NCBI GenBank assembly: GCA_963755495.1
Contig: CAVWJS010000006.1
Location: 1,488,001 to 1,552,000, forward strand
From: Bog-473 sp963755495
GTDB lineage: Bacteria > Actinomycetota > Acidimicrobiia > Acidimicrobiales > RAAP-2
Reading direction: 5' to 3'
Length of the DNA stretch: 64,000 nucleotides
Shown here: positions 44,389 through 53,531 of the stretch, piece after piece
How the letters are laid out: the number at the start of each line of letters is the position of its first letter
How positions within the stretch are numbered: position 1 is the first letter of the stretch
The notes under the pieces: model-generated
What the model saw: only the letters and a program-made list of their open reading frames with translations
Told to the model about the DNA's origin: nothing
Databases searched by the model: none
Program-made: the position numbers and the translations under genes

Positions 44389-45942
44389 TTACTTCCCCCT
44401 GAAAAAGTCGTAGGGAAATACTCGCGATCTGCGTTCGGATCAACGAAAATTGGCCTCAACCCCTTGGGCAAGAAGGGATTGAAGCCAATGCTCAGAACGT
44501 TAGGTGAGCAGCCGACCCTGTGGGAGTCAATCCTCCCCGCCGGGATGCTGACCATGTCCCCCAGCTCGAACGGGTCGACGAGCTGCTCGACGACGAGCGG
44601 TTCTTCGAGCCCTACCGGGCGTTCTTCGATGCCAGCCTGGGCCGCCCGTCCATTCCGATCGAGACCTATCTGCGTCTGATGTTCTTGAAGTACCGCTACC
44701 AGCTGGGTTTCGAGACTCTGTGCAAAGAGGTCACCGATTCGATCAGCTGGCAGCGCTTTTGCCGGATCCCGCTCGGGGGCACGGTGCCGCACCCGACGAC
44801 GCTCATGAAGATCACCACGCGATGCGGCGAGGACGCCGTCAGCGCTTTGAACAACGCCTTGGTGGCCAAGGCGGCCGAGGCCAAGGTGTTGCGCCTCCAC
44901 AAGGTGCGCGCTGACACCACAGTGATCGAGGCCAACGTCGCGTACCCGGTCGACTCGAGCCTGCTGGCCAAGGGGATCGCCCGACTGACCAAGCTGGCCC
45001 GGCGGCTCCAAGGGAAGGGTTTCGCGACCCGGACCAAGGTGATCGATCGCACCCGCAAGGGTCATCGCTTGGCCCGCACGGTGGTCAACACGCTGCGTCG
45101 CACCGGCGAGCTGGCCAGAGACGAGCTCCGACGCCTCAATGCCGAATTGGCAGGACTTGCTGCAAAAACAGTCGCTGAAGGCGAGGCCGTGGCCATCAAC
45201 ACCCGACGCAAGCTGGCCAGCATCGAGAACCCAACGCCCGCAGACCGGGCCACGCTCGAACGACTCGGGCTCTTGGCCCGACGACTCGCCCAGGTGGCCC
45301 TCCAGACCCACCAGCGGGTCGTGGAAGGAGTGACGCCCCAAGGTGCCACCAGGCTCGTCTCACTCCACGACCCCGATGCCCGCCCGATCCGCAAAGGCCG
45401 GCTGGGGCGTCCCGTCGAGTTCGGCTACAAGGCTCAGGTCGTTGACAACCAAGACGGGATCGTCCTCGACTGGCAAGTGGAGCGGGGTAATCCCGCCGAC
45501 GCGCCGATGCTCCCCGAGGCCGTCGCACGCATCAAGGAGCGCACGGGGAAGACACCCAGAGCAGTCACCGCCGACCGCGGCTATGGAGAGGCGGCCATCG
45601 AAAAGGAGTTACTCGATCTCGGGGTCACCACGGTGGTGATCCCGCGCAAAGGTCGACCCGGCGCGGCCCGAAGAACCACAGAGAAATCGCGACCGTTCCA
45701 GCGACTGGTGCGTTGGAGAACCGGGTCCGAAGGTCGGATCAGCGCGTTGAAACGCCAATGGGGATGCCGGCGAACTCTGATGGACAGCCTCGAGGGAGCG
45801 AGAACCTGGACCGGACACGGGATCTTCGCCCACAATCTGGTCAAGATCAGCGGATTGATCGGATAGCCGCTCAGCAAGGGACCACGGTTGAGAATGCCGG
45901 GACCGATCCAGGCGTCAACTACCTCTTTTTCAGGGGGAAGTA
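44389..45942 (+). mobile_element. ISNCY-type (ISDol1/IS1202-like) insertion sequence
   Basis: Ends match as inverted repeats: TACTTCCCCCTGAAAAAG then GTAG on both sides. The short direct repeat GTTAG flanks the element (44384-44388 and 45943-45947), with one base of uncertainty in the exact left end. It inserted about 19 bp before the GH51 start codon, just beyond its ribosome site. Confidence 0.8.
44488..45866 (+). pseudogene. ISNCY-type transposase with early frameshift
   Basis: The ATG at 44488 gives MLRTLGEQPTLWESILPAGM, then the frame shifts in a C5 run near 44560 and resumes PQLERVDELLDDERFFEPYR to a complete DDE-type transposase ending IFAHNLVKISGLIG. Markers include VSLHDPDARPIRKGRLGRPV, the ADRGYGEAA region and WRTGSEGRIS. 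If the run is misread the gene is intact. Confidence 0.85.
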
Positions 45943-45992
45943 GTTAGCAAACGGGTAACGCCGAGGCGGTTTCTTCCATGAGTCCCATTACT

Positions 45993-46205
45993 TCACGATT
46001 GACGAGCTGTCGCCAACCCTTGGTTCACGCCGTCGTGGCTTGAACCATGGAGGAGAGGATTCCGGCCCAGATCCGTCTCCGAGGAACCAAGCGCATCTGG
46101 CTTTCTCTGATGGCAGCAGGAGAGCCCGTCATATCCCCGCACACTCGGACTGACGGTCCAGCCGTCGTTCAACAGCCACCACGTGTCCCTCGTTGAGGTG
46201 TTCAC
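45993..46205 (-). pseudogene. Relic of a gene coupled to the Zn dehydrogenase
   Basis: A GTG at 46205 overlaps the stop of the dehydrogenase (GTGA), so translation once continued here. The frame (STRDTWWLLNDGWTVSPSVR) resembles the N-terminal 'NDGWSVRPKV' of the GH2 protein at 58857 but ends after 70 codons without the rest of that fold. It is probably a sugar-hydrolase gene cut away before the IS insertion. Confidence 0.45.
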
Positions 46206-47209
46206 GGTCGTAGGAGCACCTTGCCGACGCCCGGGGTTCGGCGAGCGACCAGGTTGAGGGCGTCTGCTGCATGGTCCAAACCGAGCTCATGAGTGACGAG
46301 TAGCCCGGGATCGAGCCGCTGATCATTGAAGGCTTCGACGGCATCGATCCATGCACCGCGGGAGGCGCCGAACACTGACGTGATCTCAAGGTGCTTCGCC
46401 ACAACAACAAGAGTGCTGATTGTGTCGTCTGCTGGTGGGGTACCGCAGATGATGACTTGACCCCCGCGACGAGCGAGCTGCATGGCAAGGGAGGCAGTTC
46501 CGGGGGCGCCCGCAGCCTCAATCACGAGATCGAAATGGCCGTCGAACTCTTCCGCAGCCGCATGTGGCCCAATGAAGCCGATCGCTCCACACCGTTCAGC
46601 GATATCCCTCTTCGACGGCTCCTGGTCAATCACGACAAGCTCGTCTGCGGACTCGCGGGCCAGCTGCGCGCACAGCAACCCAATCGTGCCGCCGCCCACG
46701 ATGGCGACCCGGGGCGCGCTTGCGAGCTCGGCTCGTCGCAGCGCCTCGGCGGCGCAGGCACCCGGTTCGATACCGGCCGCCGAATGGAGGTCGGCGCTTG
46801 ACCTCAAGACGTGGAGCAAAAAGGCGGGCACGATGACCTGTTCGGCCCAGGCCCCGTTGATCGTGAACCCAGTCTCTTCGTAACCGCTCTCGCACCTCGG
46901 CGTGTCCCCACTGCCACAGGGAGCGCAGCGCGAGCACGGGCGGATGTTCTCGCCCACCACGGGCTGTCCGATCAATGATCGGTTGACGCCGTCGCCTACC
47001 ATTTCGACGATTCCGGACCACTCGTGTCCGGGGATGATCGGATAGCGAACGAAGGGCTTGGGCCGGGTTCCATCGCGCAGGTCTACGTCGGACCCGCAGA
47101 TGCCGGCCCAGGCGACCCGTACCACGACTTCTCCGGGCCCCGGCGCAGCCAATGAGACCATTCGAACTTCGATCTCCCCCGGTTCCTCGACCACAACGGC
47201 TCGGATCAC
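46202..47209 (-). CDS. Zinc-dependent medium-chain dehydrogenase
   Basis: A 335-residue alcohol dehydrogenase-type enzyme: catalytic zinc ligands in GICGSD and GHEWSG, a structural zinc site with four cysteines (CSRCAPCGSGDTPRC) and the nucleotide fold start GGGTIGLLCA. The GTG start lies 5 nt after the preceding stop. Together with the lactonase, dehydratase and semialdehyde dehydrogenase it fits a sugar dehydrogenase opening an oxidative pentose route; sorbitol- or threonine-type substrates cannot be excluded. Confidence 0.8.
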   Translation of the reverse strand: MIRAVVVEEPGEIEVRMVSLAAPGPGEVVVRVAWAGICGSDVDLRDGTRPKPFVRYPIIPGHEWSGIVEMVGDGVNRSLIGQPVVGENIRPCSRCAPCGSGDTPRCESGYEETGFTINGAWAEQVIVPAFLLHVLRSSADLHSAAGIEPGACAAEALRRAELASAPRVAIVGGGTIGLLCAQLARESADELVVIDQEPSKRDIAERCGAIGFIGPHAAAEEFDGHFDLVIEAAGAPGTASLAMQLARRGGQVIICGTPPADDTISTLVVVAKHLEITSVFGASRGAWIDAVEAFNDQRLDPGLLVTHELGLDHAADALNLVARRTPGVGKVLLRP

Positions 47210-47213
47210 GAGC

Positions 47214-48368
47214 TCACCCCCGGTCGACGCCCCGGAACTGCCAATCTTCCGCGAACAAGTCGAAATGCGCACCAGTGGATGGGTGCTCCCGGACGTAGTC
47301 GAGGTCGAGGGTGACCCCCAGACCGGGACCATCCGGCAGTTCGAAATAACCATTGACAACAGCGGGCAGACCCGGGGCACAGGCCGTAATGCCGGCGTCG
47401 GCGAAGTCGTTGAAGAACTCTTGTATCTTGAAGTTCGGCGTGCTGGCGCCCAGATGGAGGTTGGCGGCGGTCAGCACGGGACCGCCCACATTGTGGGGGG
47501 CGATGAGGACATGGTGGGTCTCTGCGGTGGCGGCCAACTTCTTCGTTTCAAAGATTCCGCCGAGGTGGCCGATGTCCGGTTGAATGATCGCGGCGGCGCG
47601 AAGCTCGAAGAGCTCCCGGAACTCGGTGCGGTCGTGTATCCGCTCGCCGGTGGCAATCGGGAGTGTGGTTCCCCGGGCCACGATCGCCAAGGAGGCCAGA
47701 TTGTCCGGTGGCACCGGTTCCTCAATCCACGACGGCGCAAACGGCTCGATCAGCTTTGCGATACGGAGCGCTTCATGGGGGGCGAACCGACCGTGCATCT
47801 CGACCAGCAACTCGGCCGACGGGCCGATGGCGTCCCGCACGGCTTCGATCAGATCGATGGACCGTGTGCGCTCATCATGGTCGAGTTCGAACCGACCGGG
47901 GCCGAAGGGATCGAGCTTGAGCGCTTGGTACCCCCGCTCGACAACTGTCTGGGCGGCTGCATGGAACTCCGCAGGCGTGCGCTCAACTGTGTACCAGCCG
48001 TTGGCATACGCCTTGATCCGGTCGCGGACCTTGCCTCCGAGGAGGCGCCAGACCGGCTGCTCGAGAACTTTGCCCATTATGTCCCAGCAGGCCATCTCGA
48101 CGCAGGCAATGCCGCTCATCACGATCTCGCCCGACCGACCGTAGTCTCCGAACTTCATCCGCAGGACGAGCGACTCAATGTCAAAGGGGTCGCTGCCGAG
48201 AATATGGTTCCTCTCGGCTTCGACCAGGTAACCCAACAGGGCTTGGGTGTGACTCAGCATCCGAGTCTCGCCAACACCGGTCACGCCTTCGTCTGTGTGG
48301 ACCTGGACGTACGTCAGGTCACGCCATGGGGTGCCAACCACGTGGGTCGTGATCTTGCTTATCTTCAT
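47214..48368 (-). CDS. Mandelate racemase/muconate lactonizing-type sugar-acid dehydratase
   Basis: A 384-residue enolase-superfamily enzyme. Metal ligands are E190 (VEMHGRF), E216 (EEPV) and E242 (GERI); H192 and H292 match the catalytic histidines of galactonate-dehydratase-like members. It would remove water from an aldonate to give a 2-keto-3-deoxy acid. Its start overlaps the dehydrogenase before it (ATGA). In this operon an arabinonate or xylonate is the natural guess. Confidence 0.85.
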   Translation of the reverse strand: MKISKITTHVVGTPWRDLTYVQVHTDEGVTGVGETRMLSHTQALLGYLVEAERNHILGSDPFDIESLVLRMKFGDYGRSGEIVMSGIACVEMACWDIMGKVLEQPVWRLLGGKVRDRIKAYANGWYTVERTPAEFHAAAQTVVERGYQALKLDPFGPGRFELDHDERTRSIDLIEAVRDAIGPSAELLVEMHGRFAPHEALRIAKLIEPFAPSWIEEPVPPDNLASLAIVARGTTLPIATGERIHDRTEFRELFELRAAAIIQPDIGHLGGIFETKKLAATAETHHVLIAPHNVGGPVLTAANLHLGASTPNFKIQEFFNDFADAGITACAPGLPAVVNGYFELPDGPGLGVTLDLDYVREHPSTGAHFDLFAEDWQFRGVDRG

Positions 48369-49822
48369 ACCGGTGTTCCATGCACGTCGTTCGTGGTGAT
48401 CACGCCGTCGATACGCCGTGGAATACCGAGTTCGTTGCGATCACGCAGGGCGATCGGCAGATAGGGCTCGGGTGCGTTTTGGAATGCAAGGGGCCGCACG
48501 AATCGCAAGATGCTGGCAGCCCCGACCGATGTAGACCCGGCGAAGGTGCTGGCGGGCCACGGTCCCCCGTGCTGCATGGCCCAGGAGACCCGGACGCCGG
48601 TAGTCCAGCCGTTCCATACCACTCGTCCGGCTACCGATTGGAGGGCAGCGGCCAGCGGCAGCAGTGTGTCGGTCTCGTTGGTCTCGACATGGAGGCTGGC
48701 CGTAAGCGATCCCCCGATGGCGAGAGCCACCCTCGGCAAGTCAGCAACGTCCGCGTACTCGACCACGATCGCCGTCGGACCAAAGCACTCTTCGACCAGG
48801 TGGCTCGGGCCTTCGAGGAGCTGTGTGAGAGTGGTCGACAAGACGGTCGGCCGGACGTCGCCCGTCGCTCCCCCACCTTCGAGTGCCACCTGTATCCCGG
48901 GGGCTCCACGCAGGTGAGCCAGGCGGGCGGCGTGGCCCTGTCGGACCCAGTCACCGAGCAACGGCGCACCGGCGACACCGGTGGCGGAAGCAACTGTCTC
49001 GCGCAACAGGGTCGATCCGGCAGGGACGAAGAGCAGGCCCGGCTTCGTGCAGAACTGCCCTACGCCGAGCGTGAAGGAGCCGACGAAGTCGGCGGCGATC
49101 TGAGCCGGGCGGGCGGCGGCCGCTCCCGGAGAGACGAAGGCAGGATTGACACTCCCCAGCTCCCCGTAGAACGGGATCGGATCGTCACGACCCACCGCGA
49201 GGTCGAACAGAGCCCGACCACCCACGGTGGACCCGGTGAATGCAGCCACCTTCACGCGAGGGTCCACGATGGCCCGGCGACCGGCCTCGACCCCGTCGAT
49301 GAGGGCAAAGGCCGGTCCAAAGACTCCTTGGACGATCGTCCCCACACGCGCCGAAAGCTCAGGGTGACCGGGATGTGTCTTGAGGACCACGGGGCAGCCC
49401 GCGGCCAACGCCGAGGCGGTGTCACCCCCGGCCACAGAGAAGGCGAAGGGAAAATTGCTCGCTGCAAACACGAGAGCCGGGCCGAGGGGAACGCGGAGAG
49501 AGCGGACGGCGGGGCGCAGACCTGGCGCTGCGGGATCGGCGGTGTCGATGGTGGCTTCGAGCCATGCTCCGTCGAGTACGACGTCGGCCAAGAACCGGAG
49601 TTGGCCGGTCGTGCGTGCGACCTCGCCGATTAGCCGTTCGGCCGGAAGGTGTGACTCTGATTGGGCGACCGGTACAAGATCGTCGGCACTGCGTTCAATG
49701 CGATCGGCGAGCGTTCGGAGCATCGCTGCCCGCTCGGCGAATGGGAGCTCGCCAAAGGCCAACGCCGCGGAGGCCACGCCGGCCAGGGTGGCTTCGATCT
49801 CCGTCGGGGTCGTCTCGGTCAT
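48365..49822 (-). CDS. Aldehyde dehydrogenase, alpha-ketoglutaric semialdehyde type
   Basis: A 485-residue NAD(P)-dependent aldehyde dehydrogenase with N123 (AASNFPF), K148, E221 (YGELGSVNP) and C258 (GQFCTKPG). The sequence around these sites matches the 2,5-dioxovalerate dehydrogenases that finish the oxidative pentose pathway by making 2-oxoglutarate. The ATG at 49822 is chosen because it overlaps the lactonase stop (ATGA); 74 upstream codons of the longer frame are shadow. Confidence 0.85.
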   Translation of the reverse strand: MTETTPTEIEATLAGVASAALAFGELPFAERAAMLRTLADRIERSADDLVPVAQSESHLPAERLIGEVARTTGQLRFLADVVLDGAWLEATIDTADPAAPGLRPAVRSLRVPLGPALVFAASNFPFAFSVAGGDTASALAAGCPVVLKTHPGHPELSARVGTIVQGVFGPAFALIDGVEAGRRAIVDPRVKVAAFTGSTVGGRALFDLAVGRDDPIPFYGELGSVNPAFVSPGAAAARPAQIAADFVGSFTLGVGQFCTKPGLLFVPAGSTLLRETVASATGVAGAPLLGDWVRQGHAARLAHLRGAPGIQVALEGGGATGDVRPTVLSTTLTQLLEGPSHLVEECFGPTAIVVEYADVADLPRVALAIGGSLTASLHVETNETDTLLPLAAALQSVAGRVVWNGWTTGVRVSWAMQHGGPWPASTFAGSTSVGAASILRFVRPLAFQNAPEPYLPIALRDRNELGIPRRIDGVITTNDVHGTPV

Positions 49823-50655
49823 CCGGCGAAGGACCCGATCGGTGCGCCGCCGACCCCGACGGCCGCGCGAAAGACAGCGCCGGCAGCCGGGGACGAGTCG
49901 CCCTGAGCCGAGGTGGTGATGAACAGGTCTCCGTTGGCCAAGGCGCACGCTGTCACGTTGCGGACCGGGAGTTCGAGCACAGCGTCGAGCGACCCGTCGG
50001 GCAGATAGCGGTGCACTGCTCCTCCTTCCCACAGCGCGACCCACACCGCCCCGTCTTCGTCGAGGGCGATCCCATCGGGCATGCCATGGTCGGCGTCGAT
50101 CTTCGCCAGCACCCGACGCTCACGAAACGTACCGGCATCGGGATCAAACGCCAGAACGTCGATACACCGCGTCGGGGTGTCGACGTAGAGGGCCTCAAGC
50201 CCGCTACTCGTCCATGCCAGCCCATTGGAAATAGTAAGCCCAGTGAGTACAACTGTGGCGGAGTCATCGGGGTCAAGGCGGTACAGCGAGCCACGCCCCG
50301 GGGCCTCGTCGTAGGCCATGGAACCACAGTAGAAGCGACCCTGAGGGTCGCAGGCCCCGTCGTTCATGCGAACAGTCGGATCGTCCCAGATTTGGGGAAG
50401 GGTTCGGATAGAACCATCGGCGTCGATTAAGGCGAAGCCGCGTTCAACCGCCACTACCAGGCCACCGCCTCGTCGCGGTCTGACCGCACTAGCTACCGTA
50501 GCCACACGGAGTCGATCGACGCTGCCGTCGGCGGCCAAGGTCAGAACATCACCACGCAACATATCGACCCAGCGCAGACACCCAACAAGAGGATCCCAGA
50601 TCGGGCCCTCGCCGTGATGGGTCAGTGGCGCCGTCAGCTGCTCCACAGCGATCAT
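49819..50655 (-). CDS. SMP-30/gluconolactonase family lactonase
   Basis: A 278-residue six-bladed propeller with metal-site signatures EGPIWD, NDGACDPQGRFYCGSM, ISNGLAW and MPDGIALDEDG. It would open a sugar lactone to the aldonate, between the dehydrogenase and dehydratase steps. Both ends overlap neighbours by ATGA. Confidence 0.87.
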   Translation of the reverse strand: MIAVEQLTAPLTHHGEGPIWDPLVGCLRWVDMLRGDVLTLAADGSVDRLRVATVASAVRPRRGGGLVVAVERGFALIDADGSIRTLPQIWDDPTVRMNDGACDPQGRFYCGSMAYDEAPGRGSLYRLDPDDSATVVLTGLTISNGLAWTSSGLEALYVDTPTRCIDVLAFDPDAGTFRERRVLAKIDADHGMPDGIALDEDGAVWVALWEGGAVHRYLPDGSLDAVLELPVRNVTACALANGDLFITTSAQGDSSPAAGAVFRAAVGVGGAPIGSFAG

Positions 50656-51611
50656 GCCAATTCGAACCGCGCAGATACGGGAAGCGAAGGATCACCCAGA
50701 GGCGACATGGGCAGTGGCGGCCCGCCGAGCCGATCAAGAATATCGAGGGTGAGCCGAGCCCGACGCACACGCTCGCGTCCGGTGGCCACTGCCATAACGG
50801 CGAGGTGGCGTCCGATCGGGTAGATGGGCGGAGAGTTCCGCAGACCGAACTTCAGATAGATGGGCGCAGCCACGCGAATCAACTCCGCCGCGTCATAGAG
50901 CCGGACGAATCCCCCGATGTCGTCGGGCGCTTCGACATACATGTCGATGGTCGCCGGCGACAATGCTCGCACCTCCGCCAGGTGCTCTAGGGTCAGGTCA
51001 CTCGGAACGTTGATGGAGTCGCCGCCGAGCGCGGCCGTGACCTGGAAACCAAGGGGATTGACTGGGCCGATGAGCACGCTGACCTTGAAACGGAAATCGG
51101 CGGGCAGGTCGCCGGAGGTCCGCAATCGATGTCCCGCCCACAAGACCCCCTCGTCGGCTACCAAGACGTTGCGGATGCCGAGCTCAGCCGCCCGACGCAT
51201 GTCCTCGAGACACTGACCCAGCTGAGCATTCCCGCGTGCCCGAGGGCCGGCGCCACCTGAGGAAGAAGTCGTGGCCGCCCCGATGTCCCATGTACCTCGA
51301 GGTCCGAGGAAGAGCGATAGCTCGGCTGATGCTTCGTGGGCGAGATGGAGCATCTCGGTGATTTCGGCGTCGGAAAGCATCATCACCCCGCTCCCCTGGC
51401 TCACCCGGTGCACTGGCACCTTGAGTGTCCGGGCCTCTGCAAGGACGGCCCGCAGCGGCTCGACACCCTCAACTGATGGGATCTCGATTCGCCAGGCGCC
51501 TCCGTCAGGGAACCGGTGCGGCGACGTGGCCGGACCAGGCTGGGTTACGACGCCCAGTCGCGATAGTTCGGACCGGCCCGCAACGACCTTTGCGCTCTCA
51601 ATCTCAGACAC
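50652..51611 (-). CDS. Unknown TIM-barrel-like protein of the pentose operon
   Basis: A 319-residue soluble protein with alternating strand/helix pattern (IEIPSVEGVEPLRAVLAEAR, GIRNVLVADEGVLW, FKVSVLIGPVNPLG, TIDMYVEAPDDIGG), vaguely like U32 peptidase-type barrels. I do not recognise a named family. The GTG at 51611 follows GGAGGAGG and overlaps the regulator gene's end; the stop overlaps the lactonase start. A second dehydratase (2-keto-3-deoxypentonate to ketoglutaric semialdehyde) is missing from the operon, and this protein is a candidate; that is inference only. Confidence 0.65.
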   Translation of the reverse strand: MSEIESAKVVAGRSELSRLGVVTQPGPATSPHRFPDGGAWRIEIPSVEGVEPLRAVLAEARTLKVPVHRVSQGSGVMMLSDAEITEMLHLAHEASAELSLFLGPRGTWDIGAATTSSSGGAGPRARGNAQLGQCLEDMRRAAELGIRNVLVADEGVLWAGHRLRTSGDLPADFRFKVSVLIGPVNPLGFQVTAALGGDSINVPSDLTLEHLAEVRALSPATIDMYVEAPDDIGGFVRLYDAAELIRVAAPIYLKFGLRNSPPIYPIGRHLAVMAVATGRERVRRARLTLDILDRLGGPPLPMSPLGDPSLPVSARFELA

Positions 51612-52338
51612 CCTCCTCCTCCGTCGCGAGGCCGTACCGCAGTACGTCGGTGCTCGTCTGATCGATGTGGGCCACCATTTTCCGACCAGCGCCCTCAACG
51701 TCACGTCCCTCCACCGCGTCAACAATCGCCCGGTGCGCCGCTACAGCGTGCCGCCGAGCGGGGGCAGCCGACGACGTGAGCACGCGATGCTCGTGGAGGA
51801 GGTGCTGCAAAGGTTGCAGCAGCACACCCAGGTACGGATTGCCGGCCGCCTCGAACAGTGCGCCGTGAAAATCTAGGTCGGCGCGGGCAAATACGCCCTC
51901 CTCCGAAGCGGCACCCATCCGCTCCAACGCGCCATGCATGGCGGCAAGATCACTCTGGGTGCGGCGCCGGGCGGCCAACTCCGCCGCGGCGCGCTCGACC
52001 GCCCGGCGTGCCTCGAGCAGAAGGCGCACCGATTGCCGAGGACCTTCGTGCCGGACCCGGGCCTCAAGGAGTTGAGGCTCCAGCGGAGACCACCGGTCGA
52101 CTTCGCAGACGAATGTTCCATGGCCTCGTCGCACTTCGACAACCCCAATGTGGACCAGCCGCTTAACCGCCTCGCGGACGGTCAGCCGACTCACACCGTA
52201 CGACGATGCCAGCTCAGCCTCGGGTAGCAACGTTTCAGCTGGTACGAGTCGACCGCTCACTATCTCATCGAGCACACTTTCGGCGACGATCTCGGCGAGC
52301 GAACGAGAAGAAGCCAGCGTTGGCACCAATCCCAACAT
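51604..52338 (-). CDS. GntR-family (FadR/FCD) transcriptional regulator
   Basis: A 244-residue regulator with an N-terminal winged helix (about 10-75: EAELASSYGVSRLTVREAVK) and a C-terminal FCD effector domain with DLDFHGALFEAAGN and a later HRAIVDAV histidine of the metal site. It heads the operon and is divergent from the gene at 52456. A sugar acid or 2-keto-3-deoxy acid is the likely effector. Confidence 0.88.
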   Translation of the reverse strand: MLGLVPTLASSRSLAEIVAESVLDEIVSGRLVPAETLLPEAELASSYGVSRLTVREAVKRLVHIGVVEVRRGHGTFVCEVDRWSPLEPQLLEARVRHEGPRQSVRLLLEARRAVERAAAELAARRRTQSDLAAMHGALERMGAASEEGVFARADLDFHGALFEAAGNPYLGVLLQPLQHLLHEHRVLTSSAAPARRHAVAAHRAIVDAVEGRDVEGAGRKMVAHIDQTSTDVLRYGLATEEEGV

Positions 52339-52343
52339 AGAAG

Positions 52344-52357
52344 ATCAGACGTCTGAT
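52344..52357. promoter_or_regulatory. Palindromic operator before the GntR gene
   Basis: ATCAGACGTCTGAT is a perfect 14-bp palindrome starting 6 bases upstream of the regulator's ATG. A second palindrome, TGCATGCA, lies at 52365-52372. The position suggests autoregulation of the pentose operon and perhaps control of the divergent gene at 52456. Confidence 0.65.
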
Positions 52358-52455
52358 GTCTAGATGCATGCAAGAATGGCCACCATTCGCTGGGGGTCGA
52401 ATCTCAGCGGCATGAATATTGTGCAAACTGTCGAAATTCAACTGGGGGTAGACGA

Positions 52456-53253
52456 ATGGTGAGTAATGGTGGCGGTTCCGAATCGCCCGGCTTCGCTGGT
52501 TCCGATTCGGGAGGTGGTGGGCACGCGTCACCGGCAGCGGTCGGGGACAAGCTTGTATGGACGCTGGTGCGGCCCGAGGGTACTGGTTTCACTGAGTTCC
52601 AGCAGTACGTGCTGGAGGAATTGGCTCAAGCCAGCGCTTCGCTCGTCAGTGGGACCACCCAGGTCAGGGTGACGCTTCAGGAACGGCACGCTTTCTCAGG
52701 AGCGCTAGTCAGGGTTGGTGAGACCGAGCAACGGGTCGATGCCGCGGTGCAACTCATCTCGGCGGATTCCTACGTGGCAACCGATCCGGTCAACGCCGTC
52801 CTTGCTGCGAACTGCGGGCATGTACAGGGTTGGCGCGTGAAGCCCACGACGATCGACGACGACAGTCCCGAGGTCCCCATCGGAAAGCCTTCACCCTTCG
52901 TGCAGACCCTTTGGATGAACCAGCGCATCGACGGCCTCACGCCTGATTTCTACAGCCGGAACTGGTATATCCATGGAGGTCATCCTGACGGTCAGGACGC
53001 CGAAACTGAGGAAAGTCGTCAAAACCGAAGGGAGATGGAAGCGCGGGGAATGCAGCGCTGGTACATCCAAAACCGGGTCCTCGAGGCTATTACGGCGACC
53101 GCCTGGGTCATTAACGGCTTTGCCGACCTGACGTTTCCCTCGGCGCTCCCCATCGTCGGCGAGCGGTACGACCCCAAGGACCTTTTCAGCGAGGAACATT
53201 TCGATCGCTGGCCGCCCCGGGTAATCCAGGGGGCGGCGTATCGAGTGGTGTAA
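52456..53253 (+). CDS. EthD-like domain protein of unknown function
   Basis: A 265-residue protein with a glycine-rich N-terminus (residues 1-28) and a ferredoxin-like region starting KLVWTLVRPEGTGFTEFQQY, then a helix-rich C-terminal part. GGGGG precedes the ATG. The EthD resemblance is weak. It is divergent from the GntR gene. Confidence 0.55.
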   Translation: MVSNGGGSESPGFAGSDSGGGGHASPAAVGDKLVWTLVRPEGTGFTEFQQYVLEELAQASASLVSGTTQVRVTLQERHAFSGALVRVGETEQRVDAAVQLISADSYVATDPVNAVLAANCGHVQGWRVKPTTIDDDSPEVPIGKPSPFVQTLWMNQRIDGLTPDFYSRNWYIHGGHPDGQDAETEESRQNRREMEARGMQRWYIQNRVLEAITATAWVINGFADLTFPSALPIVGERYDPKDLFSEEHFDRWPPRVIQGAAYRVV

Positions 53254-53531
53254 GCCCGGGTCCGTGCCGGCCAAATCTCGGCAGCCCCGGCGCAGTCGGC
53301 GCGCTACGGAGAAACCATGATGCTAGAGCCGCAGTCGGTGGCTGCTACGCCAAAGAGATCGGGGTAACGCTTTCATGGAGCCACACACAGGGCTAGATCC
53401 CTGACGATCAAAGATAGTGTCACCGTGACCAACTTTTGTGAGGGGGGACGCATGACGCACTGGTTGGGAACCGGGTCGCCAACGTCATGGATGGTGGGTC
53501 TGCCGCGAACACCACTCCACGGGGTCGCCTG

